A stretch of 13,605 bases of DNA, taken from positions 1-13,605 of the forward strand of contig CAJLCG010000062.1 in the NCBI GenBank assembly GCA_905205085.1, read 5' to 3'. The position numbers and the translations under genes were made by a program. Below, piece after piece: positions 1-5,220 of the stretch. Position 1 is the stretch's first letter. Each line of letters opens with the position of its first letter. The notes below the pieces were generated by a model. It was not told where the DNA came from and searched no databases. It was given only the letters and a program-made list of their open reading frames with translations. The DNA comes from an uncultured Oscillospiraceae bacterium (lineage in GTDB: Bacteria; Bacillota; Clostridia; Oscillospirales; Oscillospiraceae).

Positions 1-687
1 GGGGACAAAGGAGATGGAGCCGGGGGTGGAGCGCCGGGCAGTAGAGCGAGGCCGGGTGTCCGTGCCGACGGGGGCCTCTTCCTGGGCGCTCTGGAGGGGA
101 GTGAGGGGCTCCTCGGTGGAGTAGACCACCTTCAGGTGGTTGATGCCCCGCTTCCGCAGCTCCTTGCGCATGACCCGGGCCAGGGGACAGCCCTGGGTCT
201 TGGAGAGGTCCGTGACCCGGAAGGCGGTGGGGTCCAGCTTGTTGCCCGAGCCCATAGCGCTGAGAATCGGGACCTGTAAGGTAGTACACCTTTCCACTAA
301 ATCCAGCTTGGCGGCCACCGTGTCAATGCAGTCCACCACGTAGTCATACTGGCTCAGGTCCACCTGATCGGCGTTTTCCGGCAGGTAAAACATCCGGAAC
401 ACCTCCACCTGACAGGCGGGGTTGATGTCCAAAATACGCCGGGCCATCACCTCCGCTTTAGGCTGGCCCAGGGTGGAGTGGAGGGCCACAATCTGGCGGT
501 TTAAGTTGCTCTCCGAGACGGTGTCGTCGTCATAAAGGTGTAAAGCGCCTACACCTGCCCGCGCCAGGGCCTCAACGCAGAAGCCGCCTACACCGCCTAC
601 GCCAAACACCGCTACTTTGGCGGCGGCCAGACGGGAGAGAGGGTCGTCCCCGATGAGTAGGCGGGTGCGGGAAAACTGGTCAGACAT
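1..687 (-). CDS. tcdA: tRNA threonylcarbamoyladenosine dehydratase (TcdA/CsdL, ThiF/E1-like), partial at the left edge
   Basis: Read on the minus strand from ATG at 687, the frame stays open for 229 codons to the window edge, so the C-terminus is missing. TcdA uses ATP to cyclise t6A at position 37 of ANN-decoding tRNAs to ct6A. Seen: a Rossmann nucleotide-binding loop GVGGVGG at residues 29-35, the E1-like SNLNRQ at 60-65, DCIDT at 119-123, the TcdA-type GSGNKLDPT at 146-154, SKTQGCPLARVMRK at 162-175, and PGSISFVP at the edge. The last three separate TcdA from MoeB and ThiF, which also carry zinc-binding CxxC pairs not seen here. An AGGGAG SD lies about 8 bases before the ATG. The XRE/SOR-like regulator gene is 55 bp upstream on the same strand with no terminator between, so read-through is possible. 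Confidence 0.9.
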   Translation of the reverse strand, partial: MSDQFSRTRLLIGDDPLSRLAAAKVAVFGVGGVGGFCVEALARAGVGALHLYDDDTVSESNLNRQIVALHSTLGQPKAEVMARRILDINPACQVEVFRMFYLPENADQVDLSQYDYVVDCIDTVAAKLDLVERCTTLQVPILSAMGSGNKLDPTAFRVTDLSKTQGCPLARVMRKELRKRGINHLKVVYSTEEPLTPLQSAQEEAPVGTDTRPRSTARRSTPGSISFVP

Positions 688-721
688 AGAAAAACTCCCT
701 TGAAATCATGTGATATGCTCT

Positions 722-730
722 AGTATACCA
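722..730 (-). promoter_or_regulatory. Candidate extended -10 promoter for tcdA
   Basis: On the minus strand this reads TGG-TATACT, an extended -10 element (TGn plus a 5/6 match to TATAAT), about 35 bases before the tcdA start. No good -35 is visible 17 bases further up. Transcription would start near 714. It is suggestive only, because read-through from the upstream gene could also serve tcdA. Confidence 0.4.
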
Positions 731-742
731 CACGAGAGCCGG

Positions 743-1327
743 TTACACCAGCTGGTAGTGAAGGCCGTGCTGGACGCAGTACCAGTAGAGCTTCCCGTGG
801 CCGATCCGGGGTAGACGAGTTTGCAGGTCCCATTCAGGGTAGAGCCGCCGCAGGATCAGGGTGTCTCCCGTCACCAGGGCCACGAAGGAGACATAGTGCT
901 CCTTGGTCATGGGGTGGGAGGAGGAGACAAAGTAGTCGTTTTCGATGAGCTCTACGCTCAGGCGCTCTTCCTCCGGGGCCTTGACCGCTTCCAGGGGAGA
1001 AAGTTTTTTGCCGCAGCAGGTAACGGCCGCGCCCAGAGCAGAGGTGAGGATGTTGCCGCAGGTGGGGCAGACGTAGAAGGTTAAATTTTTCATGGTTCCT
1101 CCGGTTTGTTCATTTTCCAACAGCTCCCCGGCCAGCAGGCCTTCCACCTCCACGCCCAGGGTCTGGGCCAGGCGGGGGAGCAGGGAGACGTCCGGACAGC
1201 CCTGGCCGCGCTCCCACTTGGACACCGCCTTGTCGCTCACCGTTAGCCGCTGGGCCAGCTCACGCTGGGTCAGGCCCTGCTGGGTGCGCAGGCTGCGGAT
1301 CAGGCCGCCGATTTTTTCATAGTCCAT
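743..1327 (-). CDS. XRE-family HTH regulator fused to desulfoferrodoxin-like ribbon and superoxide-reductase-like domain
   Basis: The protein has 194 residues. Residues 5-62 form an XRE/Cro-type helix-turn-helix (LTQRELAQRLTVSDKAVSKWERG) that should bind DNA. Residues 82-112 match the N-terminal iron ribbon of desulfoferrodoxin, with C87-x2-C90 and C104-C105 (CPTCGNIL...CCGKKL). Residues 120-194 resemble the superoxide reductase domain: HPMTKEHY (H138, H144) and CVQHG (C184, H187). The first of the four usual His ligands, normally in a KHVPV-like strand, is not seen; that stretch reads EERLSVEL. The ATG at 1327 is chosen because GGAGGAA lies 6 bases before it; an in-frame ATG at 1396 would fall inside the -35 box of the promoter found here. 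By inference it is a redox- or metal-responsive autoregulator. Catalytic superoxide reduction is doubtful. Confidence 0.85.
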   Translation of the reverse strand: MDYEKIGGLIRSLRTQQGLTQRELAQRLTVSDKAVSKWERGQGCPDVSLLPRLAQTLGVEVEGLLAGELLENEQTGGTMKNLTFYVCPTCGNILTSALGAAVTCCGKKLSPLEAVKAPEEERLSVELIENDYFVSSSHPMTKEHYVSFVALVTGDTLILRRLYPEWDLQTRLPRIGHGKLYWYCVQHGLHYQLV

Positions 1328-1367
1328 ATAGGTTTCCTCCAGGTAATGAAATTTGTCCGTCCCATAC

Positions 1368-1396
1368 AGCATACCAGAGAAGGACCAATTTGCCAA
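1368..1396 (-). promoter_or_regulatory. Sigma-A promoter of the HTH/SOR-like regulator gene
   Basis: On the minus strand: -35 TTGGCA (1396-1391), a 17-base spacer, -10 TATGCT (1373-1368). Transcription should begin near 1361, about 35 bases before the ATG at 1327. This supports the shorter protein start. Confidence 0.65.
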
Positions 1397-1632
1397 TCTA
1401 CTCCCCGTTTACCCCGCTTTCTTGAAAGAAAGCTTGGCAAAGAACTTCCTGCAAAGCTTCGCTTTGCCTCTCGCCCGTAGGCAGGGGATATGTAGGAAAG
1501 ACTCTGCCCCTCGCCTGTAAACTGCCCTGGCTCCGCTGCACCAGGCGGTGTTTGTACAGCGCAACTGCCATCAAATTTTAGACCAGGCAGGGCCCTATGT
1601 CCCCGAGGCAAGAAAGGGAGACAATCATTATT
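1397..1632. other. Intergenic stretch with small hairpins, no gene
   Basis: I find no credible coding sequence here. Two compact hairpins stand out. One has a 7-bp stem 1416-1422/1427-1433 around TGAA (GCTTTCT...AGAAAGC). The other has a 7-bp stem 1451-1457/1461-1467 around TTC (GCAAAGC...GCTTTGC), whose minus strand contains GCGAAGC. Neither is followed by a convincing U tract on either strand. The short open frames crossing this area have no SD and no recognisable protein motif. Confidence 0.5.
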
Positions 1633-1870
1633 GGGGCCCCCGCCGAAGCCCAGCGAAGCGGGTTCGGTGGGGAGAGGAGGAGCAAGGGAGCGCCATGCCG
1701 GATGCCCACGCTTGGGCGTCCGGAATAAAGCGGACTTTGCGACGACGAGCGTCCCCCGTAATGGGGGTCTGGGGGGCGAGGCCTATGAGCACGGCGCAAG
1801 CCAAGTGCTCATCGAACGAGACCCCCAGCGGGTCTTTGGTTCCTTTCTGACCGCTCAGAAAGGAACCCGC
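1633..1870. repeat. Structured intergenic element: cluster of strong hairpins (possible dispersed repeat or ncRNA)
   Basis: Hairpins in order are as follows. (1) 1638-1651/1660-1672, 12 pairs with one bulge around AGCGAAGC. (2) 1698-1708/1713-1723, 11 pairs with one G-T pair around CGCT. (3) 1753-1757/1763-1767, C5/G5. (4) 1785-1792/1805-1812, ATGAGCAC/GTGCTCAT, enclosing GGC-GCAA-GCC with a GNRA-type tetraloop. (5) 1838-1850/1855-1867, a perfect 13-bp stem around CCGC. In addition 1763-1770 (GGGGGTCT) can pair with 1819-1826 (AGACCCCC), enclosing hairpin 4 and competing with hairpin 3. So many nested, partly compensated stems are unlikely by chance. It resembles GC-rich intergenic repeats I associate with Oscillospiraceae genomes, but I cannot verify copy number. 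The strand is uncertain. A 51-codon frame from ATG 1695 behind AGGAGG is probably fortuitous. Confidence 0.55.
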
Positions 1871-1895
1871 CCCGCAGGGTGGAACCCTCCCTATA

Positions 1896-1940
1896 AATAA
1901 TAGAATAGAAGAACGGCCATGGCAGAAACCATGACCGTTC
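1896..1940 (-). terminator. Intrinsic terminator closing the asd-dapA-dapB operon
   Basis: About 18 bases past the dapB stop on the minus strand, a 12-bp stem (1940-1929/1922-1911, GAACGGTCATGG with CCATGGCCGTTC, one T-G pair) closes a 6-base loop. A T-rich tail follows (TTCTATTCTATTATTT). Confidence 0.8.
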
Positions 1941-1958
1941 AAAAGCGATAAAGGGAAA

Positions 1959-2714
1959 TTACTTCACAAGCTGGCTCATGTCATACAAACCAGGGGCCTG
2001 AACAGTAGCCATAAACTTGGCGGCTTCCACCGCGCCCTGGGCGAAAATCTCCCGGGACAGAGCGGTGTGCTTGATCTCCATGATCTCGTCGTGGCCGGCA
2101 AAGATGATCTCGTGCTCGCCCACGATGGTGCCGCCACGGACGGCGGAGATGCCGATCTCCTTCTTGTCCCGGGGGTGGCGCACACTGTGGCGCTCAAAGA
2201 CGTACTCGGTCTCGTGGCCGCAGCTGCTGGCGGCGGCGTCCGCGATCATCAGAGCAGTGCCGCTGGGAGCGTCCACCTTGCGGCGGTGGTGCCGCTCCAC
2301 GATCTCAATGTCGTAGCTGTCGCCCAGCACCGAAGCGGCCTTCTTCACCAGCTCCAGCAGTACGTTGATGCCCAGAGACATGTTGGCGGAACGGAAGATG
2401 GGCACCTTCTGAGCGGCAGCGCCGATCTGAGCCACCTGCTCCGGGGTGTAGCCGGTGGTGGCCAGAACCAGAGGGGTGCCGGTGGCCTGGGCAAACTCCA
2501 GCAGGCCATCCAGGGCGGCGGGGGAGGAGAAATCGATCACCGCGTCCGCCTTGCCGGTAAACTGGGCAGGGGAGGAATAGACGGGGAAGTTCCCGTCATT
2601 GGAGCCCAGCACGTCAAAGCCGGCGACTACCTCCACCTGAGGGTCGGCAGCGCACAGGGACTCCACCACCCGGCCCATATGTCCATTGCAGCCGGAAATG
2701 ATTATCTTCAGCAT
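1959..2714 (-). CDS. dapB: 4-hydroxy-tetrahydrodipicolinate reductase
   Basis: This 251-residue cytoplasmic enzyme reduces 4-hydroxy-tetrahydrodipicolinate to tetrahydrodipicolinate with NAD(P)H, the second committed step of lysine and meso-diaminopimelate synthesis. Seen: the dinucleotide loop GCNGHMG at 8-14, VIDFSSP at 59-65, TTGYT at 86-90, and the signature ERHHRRKVDAPSGTA at 140-154 with catalytic H142/H143 and K146. The GGTIVGEHEI strand at 194-203 leads into the tetramerisation part of the domain. Length is near the usual 240-270. The start has AAGGAG about 6 bases upstream and lies 10 bp after the dapA stop, so the two are probably translationally coupled. It is the last gene of the riboswitch-controlled operon, followed directly by a terminator. 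Confidence 0.96.
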   Translation of the reverse strand: MLKIIISGCNGHMGRVVESLCAADPQVEVVAGFDVLGSNDGNFPVYSSPAQFTGKADAVIDFSSPAALDGLLEFAQATGTPLVLATTGYTPEQVAQIGAAAQKVPIFRSANMSLGINVLLELVKKAASVLGDSYDIEIVERHHRRKVDAPSGTALMIADAAASSCGHETEYVFERHSVRHPRDKKEIGISAVRGGTIVGEHEIIFAGHDEIMEIKHTALSREIFAQGAVEAAKFMATVQAPGLYDMSQLVK

Positions 2715-2724
2715 GGCGGGCTCC

Positions 2725-3615
2725 TTACTTCAGCAGTCCGGCCCGCTCCATGGCGGCCTTCAGCACAGCCTTGTTCTTCTCCGCCATCTCGCACAGGGGC
2801 AGACGCACCGGGCCAGCCTCCATGCCCATCATGTTCAGGGCTTCCTTGACGGGGATGGGGTTGACCTCGCAGAACAGGGCGTCAATCAGGTCCATATACT
2901 CGATCTGCAACTTGGAGGCGGCCTCGAAGTTGTTCTCCAGGCACAGGTGGCTCATCTTCACCATCAGCTCGGGGGCGATGTTGGATACCACGGAGATAAC
3001 GCCCTTGGCGCCCAGGGACATCATGGGTACCACCTGGTCGTCATTGCCCGACCAGATGTAGAAGTCATCGGGGCAGATGTGGCGGGTGTGGGCCAGGAGG
3101 GAGAAGTTGCCGCTGGCCTCCTTGACGCCGTTGATCTTGGGATTCTCAGAGAGGATCTTATAGGACTCGGCGGTGAAGGACACGCCGGTGCGGCTTGGCA
3201 CGTTGTAGAGGATGATGGGCAGCTCCACACGGTCAGCGATGTACTCGTAATGCTTGACCAGACCAGCCTGGGTACACTTATTATAGTAGGGAGTGACGTG
3301 GAGTAGTGCGTCGGCTCCGGAGTCCTGGGCGTGGAGGGAGAGGTAGACGGCGGCGGAGGTGTCGTTGGAGCCCGCGCCGGCGATGACCTTCACCCGGTGA
3401 TTGACCTTCTCCACGCAGTAGTCCACAGCGGCGATGTGCTCCCGGATGGTCATGGTGGCCGACTCACCGGTGGTGCCGCAGACGCAGATGGCGTCCACGC
3501 CGCCGGCGATCTGGGCCTCGATGAGGCGTCCGAAGGCGTCGTAGTTAATGGTCCCGTTGGCGTCAAAGGGGGTGGCGATGGCCACGCAGGAGCCGGTGAA
3601 TACGGGAGTGCGCAT
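2725..3615 (-). CDS. dapA: 4-hydroxy-tetrahydrodipicolinate synthase
   Basis: This 296-residue TIM-barrel class I aldolase condenses pyruvate with aspartate semialdehyde, the product of the upstream asd enzyme. All key residues are visible at a constant +4 offset from the E. coli enzyme: T48-T49 in GTTGES, Y111 in TPYYNK, Y137 and R142 in LYNVPSRTG, and the Schiff-base lysine K165 in GVKEASG. Length is normal. The ATG at 3615 follows an AAAGGG SD about 10 bases upstream and starts with the usual FTGSCVAIATPF. It sits 75 bp after asd, with an 11-bp hairpin in the gap, and 10 bp before dapB. Lysine control is expected through the riboswitch ahead of asd. Protein-level lysine feedback cannot be judged here. 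Confidence 0.96.
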   Translation of the reverse strand: MRTPVFTGSCVAIATPFDANGTINYDAFGRLIEAQIAGGVDAICVCGTTGESATMTIREHIAAVDYCVEKVNHRVKVIAGAGSNDTSAAVYLSLHAQDSGADALLHVTPYYNKCTQAGLVKHYEYIADRVELPIILYNVPSRTGVSFTAESYKILSENPKINGVKEASGNFSLLAHTRHICPDDFYIWSGNDDQVVPMMSLGAKGVISVVSNIAPELMVKMSHLCLENNFEAASKLQIEYMDLIDALFCEVNPIPVKEALNMMGMEAGPVRLPLCEMAEKNKAVLKAAMERAGLLK

Positions 3616-3649
3616 AAAATCACAGCCCTTTCTAATTAAGATATAAGGA

Positions 3650-3675
3650 GGAGGGGAGAGGGAGCTCTCCCCTCC
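3650..3675 (-). other. Intercistronic hairpin between asd and dapA
   Basis: A perfect 11-bp inverted repeat (GGAGGGGAGAG/CTCTCCCCTCC) around a 4-base loop lies in the 75-bp gap. On the minus strand it is followed by TCCTTATATC, which is too poor in T for a standard terminator. It may be a partial terminator, a processing site or an mRNA-stabilising stem that sets the asd:dapA ratio. Confidence 0.5.
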
Positions 3676-3690
3676 GAATAGGATAGGTTC

Positions 3691-4776
3691 TTAGCGATCC
3701 ATGTAGCCCTCAGCGCAGAGAAGCTCAGCCAGCAGGACCGCGCCGCCGGCAGCGCCGCGCAGGGTGTTGTGGCTCAGGCCCACGAACTTGTAGTCATACT
3801 GGGTGTCCTCACGCAGGCGGCCCAGGGAGACGGCCATGCCGCCCTCCAGCTCCCGGTCCAGCTTGGCCTGGGGACGGTCGGGCTCCTCAAAGTAGTGCAG
3901 GAACTGCTTGGGGGCGGAGGGGAGCTCCAGCTCCTGGGCGCGGCCCTTAAAGGCAGCCCAGTCGGCCTTGATCTGCTCGATAGAGGGCTTCTCACCCTTG
4001 AAGGAGACAAACACGGCGGCAGTGTGGCCGTCGGACACGGGCACGCGCAGGCACTGGGCGGTGATGGCGGGGCCCTCGGCCTTGACGATCTTGCCGCCTT
4101 CCACCTTGCCCCACACCTTCAGGGGCTCCTGCTCGCTCTTCTCTTCCTCGCCGCCGATGTAGGGGATCAGGTTATCCACCATCTCGGGCCAGCGCTCGAA
4201 GGTCTTGCCCGCGCCGGAGATGGCCTGATAGGTGCACACCAGCACCTTGTCAATGCCGTACTTCAGCAGGGGGTGCAGAGCGGGGGCATAGGACTGGATG
4301 GAGCAGTTGGACTTGACGGCGATGAAGCCGCGCTTGGTGCCCAGGCGCTGACGCTGGGAAGCGATGACCTCCAGGTGCTGGGGGTTCATCTCGGGCACCA
4401 CCATGGGCACGTCGTCGGTCCAGCGGTGGGCGGAGTTGTTGGACACCACGGGGCACTCGGCCTTGGCGTAGCGCTCCTCCAGGGCGCGGATCTCGTCCTT
4501 TTTCATATCCACGGCGCAGAACACGAAGTCCACCATGCCGGCGATCTTCTCCACATCAGCGGCGGCGTCCAGCACCACGATGTCTTTCGCCTCGGCGGGG
4601 ATGGGAGTCTTCATGGCCCAGCGGTTGGCTACGGCGTCCTCGTAGCGCTTGCCGGCGGAGCGGGGAGAGGCGGCGATGGCAGTGAGCTGGAACCAGGGAT
4701 GGTTCTCCATCAGGGTGACAAACCGCTGGCCCACCATGCCGGTGCCGCCGATGATACCTACTTTATACTTTTTCAT
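3691..4776 (-). CDS. asd: Aspartate-semialdehyde dehydrogenase (archaeal/fungal-type subfamily)
   Basis: This 361-residue enzyme reduces aspartyl phosphate to aspartate semialdehyde with NADPH, the branch-point precursor of lysine, threonine and methionine. Seen: the Rossmann loop GGTGMVGQ at 10-17, SNNSAHR at 112-118, the catalytic cysteine C158 in KSNCSIQSY, AISGAGKTF at 185-193, and the substrate/catalytic pair R244 and H251 in LRVPVSDGHTA. The ENHPWFQL-IAASPRSAGK opening and the VSDGHTA form point to the archaeal/fungal-like subfamily rather than the E. coli type. The ATG at 4776 has AGGTAG about 6 bases upstream. It is the first gene of asd-dapA-dapB and lies about 90 bp past the riboswitch-controlled terminator. 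Pairing with dapA and dapB indicates that the product is mainly drawn into lysine and diaminopimelate. Confidence 0.95.
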   Translation of the reverse strand: MKKYKVGIIGGTGMVGQRFVTLMENHPWFQLTAIAASPRSAGKRYEDAVANRWAMKTPIPAEAKDIVVLDAAADVEKIAGMVDFVFCAVDMKKDEIRALEERYAKAECPVVSNNSAHRWTDDVPMVVPEMNPQHLEVIASQRQRLGTKRGFIAVKSNCSIQSYAPALHPLLKYGIDKVLVCTYQAISGAGKTFERWPEMVDNLIPYIGGEEEKSEQEPLKVWGKVEGGKIVKAEGPAITAQCLRVPVSDGHTAAVFVSFKGEKPSIEQIKADWAAFKGRAQELELPSAPKQFLHYFEEPDRPQAKLDRELEGGMAVSLGRLREDTQYDYKFVGLSHNTLRGAAGGAVLLAELLCAEGYMDR

Positions 4777-4864
4777 AGCATTCTACCTCCACAACAGCAC
4801 AGGGTATTCTATGTCCCGCGCGTAAGATAAATGAATTGGATCCTGCCCAGATATTGGCCCGGGT

Positions 4865-4901
4865 AAAAAAATAAATCAGCGGCTTTTCAAGCGGCTGATT
4901 T
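4865..4901 (-). terminator. Riboswitch-controlled attenuator terminator upstream of asd
   Basis: On the minus strand an 8-bp stem (4901-4894/4880-4873, AAATCAGC/GCTGATTT), a single mismatch, then a 4-bp stem close a 3-base loop; TATTTTTTT follows. This is a textbook intrinsic terminator placed between the lysine riboswitch and asd. CGGCTG at 4942-4937 (minus strand) can pair with CAGCCG at 4897-4892 in the terminator's 5' arm, giving a candidate antiterminator. Confidence 0.9.
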
Positions 4902-4959
4902 TGTACTATAATGACGACTGTGGTTTGGACGCACCGCAGCCGGCAAAATATTCACAAAA

Positions 4960-5140
4960 GCAGACAGCGCTCCACCTGGGCAGCCCGCCCAGATGACAGT
5001 CACAGGGCTGTTAACCAAGCGACCAGAGCCCCCTTCCTCCGGCAGAAGGGACCCTTCGGCGGCCTTCCCTTTGGACATGGCTCAGACGGGAACCGGCTCC
5101 CTAGCCACGCTTACTCATGTCAGCCGCGCCTCTATCTTGC
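4960..5140 (-). promoter_or_regulatory. Lysine riboswitch (L box) controlling asd-dapA-dapB
   Basis: Read on the minus strand, the conserved L-box core is present in order: GATAGAGGCGC near 5136-5126, CATGAGTAA at 5119-5111, AAAGGGAAG-GCCGCCGAAGG at 5072-5053, CTGGT near 5023, and GACTGTCA at about 5001-4994. P1 is closed by GCAAGATAG (5140-5132) with CTGTCTGC (4967-4960), and P5 by a 9-bp stem 4995-4987/4981-4973. In this family, bound lysine stabilises P1 and lets the downstream terminator form, so transcription of the lysine operon stops when lysine is plentiful. Promoter, aptamer, terminator and first biosynthetic gene all fall in the expected order and strand. No protein is encoded here. 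Confidence 0.93.
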
Positions 5141-5153
5141 AGAATTTGAATTT

Positions 5154-5182
5154 ATCCTACCATCTTTCCTGGTAGGTGTCAA
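5154..5182 (-). promoter_or_regulatory. Sigma-A promoter of the lysine riboswitch/asd operon
   Basis: On the minus strand: a perfect -35 TTGACA (5182-5177), a 17-base spacer, -10 TAGGAT (5159-5154, 4/6). Transcription should start near 5147, just before riboswitch P1. It abuts the start region of the divergent SpoIID-domain gene. Confidence 0.8.
5156..5176. repeat. Inverted repeat filling the asd promoter spacer (possible operator)
   Basis: CCTACCA-N7-TGGTAGG is a perfect 7-bp inverted repeat lying between the -35 and -10 boxes of the asd promoter and overlapping the -10. It could be an operator, a weak hairpin in the divergent transcript, or chance. No matching regulator family is recognised. 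Confidence 0.35.
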
Positions 5183-5220
5183 GGGAGCGCATGGGAAGAA
5201 TTAGAGAAATGGGGTTTACC

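Noticed and set aside
1328..1396. Upstream in-frame ATG at 1396 for the HTH regulator
   Set aside because: It lies within the -35 box of a good promoter and lacks an SD. ATG 1327 has GGAGGAA and matches the usual start of XRE domains.
1548..1850. Overlapping short frames on both strands in the 1.4-1.95 kb gap, including one from ATG 1695 behind AGGAGG
   Set aside because: They run through the strong hairpins, are Arg/Pro/Ser rich with no motif, and three frames are open at once, as expected for GC-rich non-coding DNA. SD spacing to ATG 1695 is too long.
4887..5078. Short minus-strand frame upstream of asd as a leader peptide
   Set aside because: It falls within the lysine riboswitch and terminator, whose conserved bases explain the sequence. 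No run of lysine codons is present.
5176..5190. GTG at 5176 as start of the SpoIID-domain protein
   Set aside because: It has no SD and overlaps the inverted repeat and asd promoter. It would put a charged stretch before an otherwise well-formed signal peptide.
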